Source: Gonium pectorale (taxonomy: Eukaryota > Chlorophyta > Chlorophyceae > Chlamydomonadales > Volvocaceae). Taken from it: a stretch of 24,439 bases of DNA. Below the pieces are notes generated by a model. It ran no database searches and had not been told where the DNA came from. It was given only the letters and a program-made list of their open reading frames with translations. This document shows, in pieces, positions 10,601-22,400 of the stretch. The DNA lies in contig LSYV01000036.1 in the NCBI GenBank assembly GCA_001584585.1, positions 789,278 to 813,716 on the forward strand, read 5' to 3'. The position numbers and the translations under genes were made by a program. Numbering within the stretch: the first letter of the stretch is position 1; each line of letters opens with the position of its first letter.

Positions 10601-13600
10601 GGGGCTGGGGGTCAGAAGAAAAAGGCGCTCTCACCTAGAGAGGCCTGCTGCGCATGCTATCCCGAGTCGTCCCGAGACATCAAAGGCCGAGTAGCGAATT
10701 GTCTCCAGCGTCCCTTCGCTTTCCAAGCCTCAGAACCCGCAGAGAAGCCCGCTGGAAAGCCACGGACCCAGCGAGCGGGAACCGAGGAGCCTAGGGCCTG
10801 GGGTGGGGCGATGAGAATCTCGACCAATCAACAACCTGCCTTATTGCATGCAGGGTGCTGCGTGTGCCGTGGGGGACGGAGCCGGGAACCCAAAGTTTCC
10901 CACGTCTCCCCCTCGTTCCGTTTCCGCTGCCCGGCGCGAGCACATGCACGCACGCCAGTCGCGAAGGGAGCATGGACGTGCACCAGATACTAGTTATGCG
11001 CTTCTAATGGGCCAGGGTTTAGCACTGCGTGTGTCACGGGTAATGGACGCATGCGCCAGCGAGCCGTGGTCGCAGAGATTGGAAAGCACGCACCGGACTC
11101 CACGTCTTCGCAATCCGTGTCCCAACTCGGGTCCCGCCCAACTCCCTCTCCCCCGTCTACGTCCGCGTGTGTTGTAGGCGGGTCCCCCCGGAGCAGCGCG
11201 TTACGATCGCCTGGCTGCGCGCGTGCGTTGAGGGCGGTGAGCTGCTGGAGGCCAAGCTGCGCGCGCTGCCGCTGCACCGCCCGCTGCAGCACGCGCTGCC
11301 GCTGCCCAGCGTGGCGGGGCTGACCATGGCCATCAGCGGCTACGAGGTGGACCTCCGCGAGCCGCTGCAGCAGCTCATCACCCTGATGGGTAAGTGCGTG
11401 CAGGGAATGCAGGAAAGAGTTGCGCCCCGTCAACACAGCGCCCGACGTGGACGGCTTGGCCACTTTAGCTGCTACAGTGCTGGTCTTAACCCTCCTGACG
11501 TACAATTCCCCTGACTTCAAAGCGGTGGAGCCCCATGGCGGTTCGATAGGAGCAACGGCGCGCTATGTCCCGCCTGGCGCACTGCTAGGTTGCAGTGCGA
11601 CGGTGTCCAACGCCTTCCTGCCTTTCCGCCATGTCGCCCTCTAAGCCGCAATCACCCTTGGCCGCTGCCCCGTCAGGCGCCGACTGCACAGATTCCTTCA
11701 ACAAGCGCTGCCACTACCTGGTGCTCCCGGAGGCCTCCGGCCGCAAGTTTGACTGCGCCGTCAAGTGGGGCATCCCCTGCGTCAACGGCAACTGGGTCGT
11801 CGAGAGCGCCCATTCCGGGCGCCTGCTCGACCCGCAGCAGCCCTGCTTCCTGCCCAGCGGCACGAGCCTTAAGGACATCCAGCAGAAGCGCATGAACTTG
11901 GGCAGGCCTGCCGGTACCCGCAGCGATGGAACACAGGCGGGTCCGACGCAGGTGCCTGGGCCGTCTCAGGTCGGTGGCGTGATGCGGCTTCAGTCCTTGG
12001 CTGCTTCCGCTCCTTCTACAACAGCACCGCTGGCATAGCAATTTCACTGGAACATCAGTTTCGCTGTTTGCTTGCTAGGGCTGCCAGTGCCGCTAGCGCC
12101 ATCTGCGGCGCGCACGTTGAGTCACGGCACACCGTGCGCCCTCCGCAGATGCCGGGGACGGTTCCAATCCGGGGCGAGCCTGGGGCCACCCAGCAAGGAC
12201 CGGATCTGCGAGTAGTTGGCGGGCCGCCGGGGTTGCCGCCGCGGCCGACTCAGGCCATTGACCGGCAAGGAGCTCCTACGCAGGTCCTCGCGCCTTCGGT
12301 GCGGATGCCGTCGATGCCGCAGGGACACGGGGCCGTGGCGGCGCCGCCTGCAGCTGTAGCGCCTGCGCATCCGGTCGCCGCACCAATACGGGCGCAGGAG
12401 GCGCCGGTGAATGCGGCCCCAGGGCCGTCCGTGCCGAGGCCGCAATCTGGTATGCAGCCCCTAATCAACGCCATCTTGGATGCGGACAATAGCGAGACAG
12501 AGGCGGAAGAGCCGTCCGCGCATCGCGGGGGCTCTGTGTCGCGGCAGGAGAGTGGGATGTCTGCGGGCGCCCGCTCAGCCGGCGCTACGGCTCCTGGCCC
12601 GGCCGCATGCGCGCCGCCCACCGCCTCCGACCTTCAGCCCCGGAGAAGAGGGAGCTCGCAAGCGCCGGCGCAGGGCGATGCCGGCACAAACGCCCCGGCG
12701 GCCGCACGAGCTGCGAGCGCGGGGCTTACAGCTGGGGCCGGGGCAGGCATCGCCACCAGCGCAGGTGCCACCAGCGCTGCTCTCGCACGCGCTACTGCTG
12801 ACATGGATGTGTCGGCGGCTCGGGGTGCCGCCGCCCCAGCTGCTTCTGTGCCGCCGGTGCCGGCGGCACAGGCGGATGCAGCTGAGCAGGCACCAGCTCC
12901 GGACCCGCCGTCAGTTGCCATGGCGGAGAACGGAAATGCTGCGGCGGCATCGCTGATGCAGTTCCTGGACAGCAACAAGTTCGTGCCCGATATGGCGTTT
13001 TGCTCGCAGCTGGAGATGCCGCCGCCTCTGCCCATGGCGCCGCCACCGCCACCCTCGGGGCTGGTAGATGGGTCCCTGGCGGCCGGGGATGCGTCGCGCC
13101 AGCTGGGGACAGCCAAGCAAACGGTGCGTTGCTGCTCTTTTCCAGCTATCCCAATAATGTTCTATGTAAACGTAGTGGCCTTGCGCGTGAAAGGGTGCGG
13201 GGTGTACCGTATGCGTGCTGCATATAGTGGGCCTGTCAGAACCTATCGCGTCAGCGTAACACCAGCTCTCAGCAGATGCAGTTTCCGCATCTAATCCAAC
13301 ACCCTGCGTTGGCTGCCTGCAGGAAGGGGACGGCGCTGCGGGCGCAGCGGCCGGGCGGCGATCGAGAAAGAGGACCGCTGCTGCGGCGGTGGGCGAAGCC
13401 CCTGGCATGCCCGGGAAGGTGGGCGGCCTCCCGGGGCGCCGTGGTCGCAGCGCCGAGGAGGAGGAAGGCTTCGGAGTGAGCATGTCGCAACAGGTGTGTG
13501 CGGATTGCGTACGTGCCCCCACCTTTGCCACGAGAAGAGCATAACAAACGAGGCCTGGGTCGATGGCTGTCCACATGCCGGGGTGCTGAAGCATGGCATC

Positions 13601-13803
13601 TTTGCTGCGGGCTCGTCATCTGGATGTGGCGGGGAGGACGCGCCCGCCGAATTTCCGCTGCCCAAACCGCGCAGGTGGGCTACGAGGCGGAAGCGGCTGC
13701 GCTGCCCGTGCGCACAACGCGCAGCGCGTCCCGGGGCCGCGGCGGCCTCGGGGCGGATGCGAAACAGAACCTCATCAAGGCCGTCCAGGGCAACAACCGG
13801 TGA
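7696..13803 (+). CDS. TOPBP1: TopBP1/MEI1-like protein with five BRCT domains
   Basis: Thirteen exons: 7696-7923, 7984-8061, 8189-8373, 8608-8778, 8899-9253, 9340-9486, 9757-10034, 10306-10455, 11178-11389, 11677-11951, 12149-13123, 13323-13493 and 13675-13803. They total 1,117 codons in consistent phase. BRCT domains lie at about residues 17-100, 106-195, 274-365, 455-560 and 572-660. Each has the conserved late Trp (RPEWLLEC, HYDWVVDS, LGWLYETI, IAWLRACV, NGNWVVES); the hydrophobic strand and Thr-His core show well in RVTHIVFG and MTHLVGKH. The domain count and order fit TopBP1 and plant MEI1, nuclear scaffolds for replication start, ATR checkpoint signalling and meiotic repair. Residues 694-1018 form a Pro/Ala-rich tail. 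After it come a basic GRRSRKR stretch (likely nuclear signal) and a C-terminus with SQQVGYE. The Met at 7735 is an alternative start. The 60-base intron 1 and the exon 10 donor (11951 or 11970) are uncertain. Confidence 0.82.
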
Positions 13804-13901
13804 TAGCGTTTGGGGTGCGAGCGAGCGGGCCATGGCGCTGATGCGCTAGTGATCAGGGCGGTAACGGGGGTGATCGAGGGTAGGGATGCTTACGGGGTAC
13901 A

Positions 13902-13906
13902 TGTAA
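13902..13906 (+). promoter_or_regulatory. Polyadenylation signal TGTAA for the TopBP1-like gene
   Basis: TGTAA lies about 100 bases past the stop codon at 13801-13803, within ACATGTAAAAAGG. A second TGTAA at 13986-13990 could serve as an alternative site. Confidence 0.55.
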
Positions 13907-15078
13907 AAAGGGGGGTACATGTGGAGCAAGTAGTACAGCGATATGTGTGCATGTGGCTGTTTTCCGGGGTCCGGCAATCGGCATCTGTAAGCGGCAGTGA
14001 TGATGCCAAACGCTATCTGCAGTATGGCGCAGCCGCGCAGCACGCAATGTAGCAGAGGTGGCCTTAGGTCGGGGTTAGGACGCTCGTGGATGACGGATTA
14101 GCAGTGTTCGGACTGCACAGATTCGCTGAAAGCCCATTCCATAGCTGCTGTTGAGTGCGGGGATCCCTGGCGCAATGCCTACTGCCTTGTGTAATAGCGG
14201 GCGGGACAGGATCTTGTTGCCCTTATTCGTCTCCTGCGGGTCCCGCAAGCGGTGCTGACCAAGGGCTGGAGCCAGGCTTAGCGAGTATCTACGTGGACGA
14301 TGGGCTCGGAGTGTGGTGCCACGCAGCGGGCACTGCATTGACCTACCGTGTGCGCGATGTGCAGCAGTGTTGTTTGCGTGATGCCTCATGTACCAATCCA
14401 TTACGCAATGCCATGCAGTTGATGTGTGCATCAACCTTGGACATTTGTATGTGATGTTGTGGCCTGATAGGGGCTGGGCGTGGGTACTCATGGCCATGGC
14501 GACCGTAAGATTGGGGATAGGGTTTGCGTGATGCAAACTTGCTTCAAGTGGCTTTGGCCGGATGTGCATTACGGGAGCGAAGGATTATGCTCCGTGGTCA
14601 GTGGTCAGCGTCAGGGAAGGGGTCATTCACGCCAGGTGCGCAAGATGACCGCATGCATTATGAACGCGCGCTCATTTCCGTACCCATCAAAACGCGGGTC
14701 TTGTAACGCAATTTGTGCAAAGCCCTTGATGACCCAAGCCAAGGCTGCAACCTCCCAATTGCCAGGATGGCCTGTCACCCCCTGTATTACCGACATCCCA
14801 GCATCTCTGCGGGGAGCGCGGGAAGCGATGGCTGGCTACGGTGTAGGAGTCTAGCTTTCAAGCGACACGCCCCTCCCCTTCCTTGTGGAGGGTGTGGAGG
14901 GTGCGCTGGCTGTAGGATATGCCTAACAGCTGCGGGCATTTTGGGCGTAAGCCCTCATGACCTGAATCTGGTCCGGAGCTGCGGTTGTTAACGGTTGCCA
15001 TCAAGGGCAGGTCCATCAACCGTTGCGCTCCGTGGTGCAGCAGTGTAGAGTGATGTACACAAAACGTCGAGCTTGTCG

Positions 15079-15113
15079 TAACAAGGTGCCATACGACTGG
15101 CACCCTGTTGTTA
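15079..15113. repeat. Imperfect hairpin: 7 bp + 6 bp stem
   Basis: The arms GGTGCCA (15085-15091) and TGGCACC (15098-15104) pair perfectly around a 6-base loop. After a 3-base bulge, TAACAA (15079-15084) pairs with TTGTTA (15108-15113). It lies in gene-free DNA and its role is unknown. Confidence 0.65.
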
Positions 15114-15220
15114 ATCAGGCGAGCGTGGGGGTTGGAAACTTGGAATGCAGATAGCCGCGAGCTCGCGCACCTCCGGGGTCGCGCACGGCGCCCTGCAGGA
15201 CCGCACATACGCGCGCGCCC

Positions 15221-15558
15221 TCCATCTCCCCGGCCGCCGCCCGCCTCACCCTGGATCGTCGCCGCTGCCTGCCCCTACCCCTCACCCCTCAACGCCCTCC
15301 CCCTCACCACAACGCACAGCTCCGGCCCGAGGGTCCTCCCCTGCTGCCCCCCGCTTCCTCAGGCTTCCCCTAGCAGCCTCCCAGCCCGCTGCCTGCTCTG
15401 GGCTCTGGCCTTGCCCCAGCCCCGGGGGTCTTCCCACGAGTCTACACGTGGACCCCAGCTGTTTGTCCTAGCCACCGCTTCCCACCCCCTGCCCTTCACC
15501 CCACCAGCCGCCCTACCACAGCCCTTCTGCTGCTGCTTTTGCTTTTTTGTTTCACGTC
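15221..15558 (+). repeat. Long pyrimidine-rich tract
   Basis: About 340 bases in which C and T clearly dominate the plus strand, with runs such as CCCCTACCCCTCACCCCTC. A 248-codon open frame crosses it (15108-15854), but its product is a Pro/Leu/Ser mix that follows from the base bias and has no recognisable domain. The tract could form triplex DNA or be a 5' UTR or intron segment; neither is shown. Confidence 0.55.
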
Positions 15559-15720
15559 ATTCGCTCAATACCACGGCCCTCATTGCCACACGTCCCGCCG
15601 GCCCTAAACTCCCATCCGTGCTCCGCTCCATCCCCTCTGCACCAGCCCGGTGTCTACGAGCGACACGACTTCCAGACCCTCGCCCGCCATGCCCTGTACT
15701 CGGCGCCCTGCTGGAAACAT

Positions 15721-15736
15721 CACACCCTCGGGTGTG
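15721..15736. repeat. Perfect short hairpin CACACCC / GGGTGTG
   Basis: CACACCC (15721-15727) and GGGTGTG (15730-15736) are exact inverted repeats separated by 2 bases. ACAT just before and ATGT just after extend the stem with a one-base bulge. It lies about 50 bases before the strong acceptor-like T8 CAG sequence. Confidence 0.55.
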
Positions 15737-16920
15737 TATGTCCGAAGAGGCTGCCTCCCCCGTTTCTGGTTATCTTTTTTTTCAGGCGCGACGCGAGATC
15801 GGACTCAAACTGCTGGCGCCGCGGTTGTTCGTGATTCCCGCCGTCCTCCGCTGAGCAGCGGCAGGCTCAGTAGCCGGGCAGTGGCAGCAACTAATTATCG
15901 TGGGGCAGTTGTCGTGTACCACCGCTGGCAACGGCAAGTCGCGGTACCGCCGTCCGCGCCTGGACGGTACCGCCGGCGCCGCCTGGACTGCACTGGCTCG
16001 TTCGCATTCCAGCACTGCTGCTATACTTTTTAGCGGGGAGACCATAAGAATGCCCAGACCAGTCGAACGTTGTTGAACATAATCCCTTGTGGCGGAGCAT
16101 GACGGCATGGTCGTGTACGGCAGACTAATACGGGAGGCTACTCAGGTCGTACGCAGCGGGGTCCCACCCTGCCCAGCGAAGCGAACGCTTTGGGGGAACG
16201 CCTGGTCTGCCGGCCCGTCCTATATTGTAGGTGAGGTACTCAGTTGTCATGACGCATTGTGCGGGTCGGGTCGGCGAGATGTGCGACATGCACCCCAAAC
16301 AAACACCGGCCGCGCGCGCGTCGTCACACGCTGTCGCATCACACTGCATAGGTTTGTCCGCAGCGCAAGGCAAGGTGCACCTGTGAGCTCAACAGGCAGC
16401 GCCGACGTACTACAGGTTACAGGTTACACGTCCGTCAAAGCCGGGGGGCCCATGCACGAAATACGAGTGGTGGGGTGGGGTAAAGGGCACGTGGGTAAAG
16501 GGTCATGATTGCCGTCTCTGCCCCGCTTCAGCGCCTGGCGCCGAAGTATGGCGTGCCTAGTGTCCCAAACAGCCGACGTACTACTGCGGCCCAACCCTGT
16601 CCAACTACCTCCAACGGCCGACAGATGGCCTCCAACTGTGAAGCCCGTCTGCAAGCCGTGCAACACGCAGCGGCACGTCTAACAACGCTAGAACCATAGC
16701 AGCGCCACCAACAATCAGAACCTGGCACCGAAATGGCCAGGAAAGCGCATGTCAGGTGCCTCAACTGCCTCAACGCCCTGTGGCCGCATCAGTGGCGACG
16801 TGCAGTGGCAGCCGCTTGGGGAGCGCCCGCCCGCCTGGCAGCACACCACACACCACGACCCGCACACCGTCTACACCCATGCAATGCACCACTCTCTGAG
16901 GCGCACCCGCCCGATCCTAA

Positions 16921-16978
16921 GGGGGCTCCGGCCCCCCAACGCTGATTTGCGGCGGGGGCTCCGCCAAAAAACATGTAA
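16921..16978 (+). repeat. GC-rich double hairpin followed by A6 and TGTAA
   Basis: GGGGGC (16921-16926) pairs with GCCCCC (16931-16936) around TCCG. A second hairpin pairs GGCGG (16951-16955) with CCGCC (16961-16965). Directly after it come an A6 run and ATGTAAAT, with TGTAA at 16974-16978. This arrangement looks like the 3' end of a plus-strand transcript or of a small non-autonomous element. The 70-codon frame just upstream (16733-16945) is not convincing. Confidence 0.5.
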
Positions 16979-17492
16979 ATAAGCTAGCAGCGCGCATGCT
17001 TCCTGTTCTCTGCCCTGCTTGTGAGCTTTGCCATTGGACCCAAGTCCCTTAGTTTCCAGGTCATATGCGTGCCCCAGTCCTTTGGGCTTTCGGCCCGAGC
17101 TCCCCAGTTTGCCCCTTCCACTCTTTATATACCTATTAGCGGGATGCCATATTGCTGTGTTCATATTGCCGGCATTGCGCAGGGGCCACGAGCAGTTCGC
17201 GACAGCCGGCCAATGGTCGCGACCACTTCAGCCAGCACCGTAAGCAAGGACATGTATCAGTTTGTAGTGACTCCTTTTCCATTTGTCCAGTTTGAAACTA
17301 AAGTTTGAATCGTGCCGTATTCCCGTACGTGCGACGAGCCTTTGGCCAACTTGCCCGCACAGTGCTGCAACACGGTATCTCACTGGTCATTGAACGAGCG
17401 ACCCACTCAGACGAATCTTGCTGCGCTGCATCTCGCCTGTTCAAGCCTCTCAAACCACTCCTTGGGTAAGCACTCTGTGCCGCTCCAGCTAG

Positions 17493-18955
<1,463 letters not shown>

Positions 18956-19111
18956 ATGCGTTTTTTTATGCACGGGGAGTGGAGTGATTGGTCCGCGGGA
19001 GGCGCGCATTCGCGGCACCGTAGGGGCCGTTGTTCGTTGTGGCAGGTGGTGTGCTATTGACCTACAGGTATTGGGGTTTGCGGCAGCCGCATTCGCTGGC
19101 CTGGCCCCACC

Positions 19112-19116
19112 TGTAA
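19112..19116 (+). promoter_or_regulatory. Polyadenylation signal TGTAA for PCNA
   Basis: TGTAA lies about 157 bases past the PCNA stop codon (18953-18955), a normal 3' UTR length for a green alga. No earlier plus-strand copy was seen after the stop. Confidence 0.6.
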
Positions 19117-19471
19117 ACGATGCTTAGGGCTATTTGGTCGATAGCTTTGCGACGTTTGGGGTAACCGGCACGTGTGCGGGTTTGTACGACATAGACAGTT
19201 GACACCTCTTGACTCCATTGACATTGATAAACTCCAGAGCTGAACGCTTGATCTGCCTGGTGCTCGTATACGCTTGTTGCCACTCTCGGCACACTCGAAC
19301 AGAATGATGTCTGTAAGATGATCATTCCTTGACCATGGGCCACAATCCTTCTTTTCTGCTATGTCACAAACATATATGCATAGCAAGCTGCCAGCGCTAG
19401 CTGCTTCGGTGCAAGAGTGGCTTGACCTTTTGACCTCTGCTACTAATACATCTCTGATGCATTGGCGAAAG
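19117..19471 (+). other. Upstream region and probable 5' UTR of the anion transporter gene
   Basis: This stretch separates the PCNA polyadenylation signal from the chosen transporter start. It is AT-richer than the coding exons around it. An in-frame ATG at 19361 would add 37 residues (beginning MSQTYMHSK), but its base composition is like the untranslated flank. No other gene is visible. Confidence 0.45.
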
Positions 19472-22400
19472 ATGGCTGCGAGTAGCAAGAGATCAGCTCA
19501 ATCAATCGAGAAGCAGCCTGGCCGAGGTATCCTGGACTCACCCTCGTCCCCAACGCCGTGGCTCAGCGTCGTCATCCTCTGCGGCCTGGTGGCGGTAATC
19601 TGCTCAATCGACCGGACGGCTATGAGCGGTATGTGCCACGTTGGGCCGGGGTTTCGAACGGGGAGTGGGCAGAGGGCTAGACCGCTGTTCGCATGCTTGA
19701 TGCAAGCGGCACCCTAAGTGCAACTGCCGATGCTGCAGCGTGAGCATGTGTCGAGTCATGCCGGGGGGTGACGGCCGCCTGAGATGGCACTATGGAGCTC
19801 TCCGTGTGGCTGTCTGACGCTCATGGTGCTGACCGGCGCTGGCTGCCTGACGCCCATGCCGCCCTACTGGCTCAATTACGCGACGCGCCAGTTGCGGTCT
19901 TGCCGATGGGCGAGCGCTACGGCTGGAGCGACACCGTCAAGGGCGCCGTCAGCAGGTGGGGACGACGCGACTGGGACCGAGCCGCTGTTTCCCTCCAGCA
20001 ACGCCAGTAGAGTGCCGGGCGTAAGGCCTCCCTGCCCCCATCCACAGTTCACGATCTACAGCATCGAAGTTTGCAACCCCCTTCCTCTAACTCCCAAGTG
20101 CCAACCTGGCCCAACCTTCACAGCGCGTTCAACTTGGGCCATACGCTGACGAACTTTTACGGCGGCTTCCTCGCATCGGCCTACTCACCGAAGCTCGTCC
20201 TAAGCGCCGGCGTGGTGGTGTGGAGTCTCTTCACGCTGCTGACGCCCCCAGCGGCGGCCATGGGGCTGGTGCCCCTGTTCCTGGCGCGGGCTGCCATGGG
20301 CCTGGGCGAGGGGGTAGCGTACCCGACCATGCAGGTGCGGTGAGGCCATGTGGGAGGCCGGAGGCCGACCGGCGGATGGGCAGGAGGCCGTGAGGCGTGC
20401 AGACTCCTGTGGTCTTGTCTTGCGAGCCGCTAAGCCGCAGCTGCTCTGGGTTGGGTTGCGGGCTTGAGGTGCCCGCCTTACTCTGCGACCCTACTCCGAA
20501 AGCATCGGCGCCTTGGGCTGTATATAAATATTTGCTCTGCTACCGTGCAGCTGCTGTGTGCCGCCGCCGCTGCAACTTTAGTCCTGTCCATCCATCATGA
20601 TACCGCCGAATCCTAAATATAGCACACTGCTGCTGCGATGGGTCCCTGCCGGCCCCGCAGGCTATCGTCAAGGGCTGGGTCCCGCGGGAGCGGCGGTCCC
20701 GATCACTGAGCCTCATGTACAGCGGTACGGCGCACCGTGAGGATGTACGGCGAGGGGCTAGGGATGTACGGCGAGGGGCGAGGGGCTAGGGTCGCTCAGC
20801 TACCACGCTGGGCTTGTAAACCGCACCTCCTGACGTGTGGGCCTGGCAGTTTCCCAGTGTGCCGCTGGTAAGCAGCTGCCCCGTGTAACAGCTCGTCCCC
20901 GTGCCTCGCATCGCGCGCTGCCCGCAGGCCACCAGATCGGCAGCATCCTCTCGCTGCTGTTCTCGCCGCTGGTGATCGCCGCGTCGGGTGGGTGGGGCTC
21001 CAGGGATGCGCACGAGGCTGCGTCCTTGCTTCATAGTGCTATGGGTGCAAGCCTGTTGGGTGATGGATCCGCAATCAGTGACGAGGGCCGGTCCCCGTCA
21101 CGTGCCCATGTGGAATTGTGGATGGGTGGGTGCGAATGGGTGCCGTGTCAGCGCCGGCGCCTAGAAGGGCTGTCGGGCTTGGCCCTAGCCGGGAAAGCCA
21201 CGGCTCTCTGCTTCCTCGCCACCGCAGGCGTTGACATGATGTTCTACGTGTACGGCCTGTCGGGCTTTGTGTGGCTTGCGCTGTGGGAGCCGGTGGTGTC
21301 TGGGGAGCCCCCGCTGCTGCAGGAGCGGCCCGCGGCGCAGCAGCGGCTGCGGGACCTGCCCTGGAGGACGGTGAGGTGCAGCGTGGTTTTGCGTGCTCGG
21401 AGGGCAGGGCTGGCAGGCTCCGTCGGACTGGCGTGTGCGCCATGCGGTGTGGCCGTCGGGTGCTCGGGCTGCACGACGCAGGAGCCGCCCCTGCAAGGCG
21501 GTGAGGGGAGACGGGGCTGCTGCCGGGGCCGGTACGACCTCACATCTCCCACCAGTGCCTGCCGCGGCGCCTCACCGACTCTGACCGCAGCTCTCGCGCG
21601 AGCGTATGTGAGGCGGTGAGGGGAGACGGGGCTGCCGCCGGGGCCGGTGCGACCTCGCACACCCCCACAAGTGCCTCCCGCGGCGCCCCGTCCTGCCGCA
21701 GCGTATGAGGCGGTGTGGCCTGTGCGCTGCGGGAGGGCAGGACATGGACACGGGGGGCCCGCGGTGCAGACGCTGACCCCGCTGAAAGCCCAAGGCTCCT
21801 AGCCAACGGCGCCGCTGTCAATGGACTCCAGAGCGCCCGTTCCCTCCTGATTGGTTTGACCGGTACAGATCCTTCGGAACCGAGTCTTCTGGGCGCTGAT
21901 GGCCTGCCATTCCACTTTTGGTGAGCGCGTGGTGGACGGACCAGTATCGTAGCAAGTCGTATGACCCAGAATGCGACCCGCGCTGATGCGTGCGGACAGA
22001 CCAAACACACGCCCGAGCTACCCCTCCACACACACGCCAACGCACACATCTTAGCTGCACCTCACACCGAGCAGTGTGCCTGCCATGCCGCTTTGCCCTC
22101 CCCTCCCCGGCCCCTCCGACCCTCCCCTTTTCTCCACAGGCATCATCTACAACACCGCCATCAGCTGGATGCCGCGGTACTACAACTCGCAGTTCGGGCT
22201 GGACGTCCGGTCGTCGTCCTTCCTGTCGGTGCTCCCCTGGGTGGCCATGGCCATCGGGACCAACCTATCCGGCTGGATCGCCGACTACCTCATAAACCGC
22301 AAGCTGCTGAGCACCACCGCCACTCGCAAGCTGCTGCAGCTGGCGGGCAGCGTGGGGCCGGCGGTGTGCCTGCTGTACCTGGCGTGGGGGGCCGCGGCGG

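Noticed and set aside
12000..12038. Stop codon after exon 10 as the true end of the BRCT protein
   Set aside because: No TGTAA follows, the next long open frame continues in phase from acceptor CTCCGCAG at 12148, and later exons join cleanly to a stop followed by TGTAA at 13902.
15108..15854. 248-codon plus-strand frame
   Set aside because: Its length follows from a C/T-rich tract that rarely makes stop codons. The product has no domain and mixes Pro, Leu and Ser without pattern.
19361..19471. Upstream in-frame start for the transporter
   Set aside because: The extra 37 residues have the lower GC of the untranslated flank and no family similarity. The ATG at 19472 has a better context. It is kept only as an alternative.
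20519..20535. TATA-box-like TATATAAATATTT
   Set aside because: It lies inside intron 3 of the transporter gene, between exons that join in phase, so it is unlikely to be a promoter.
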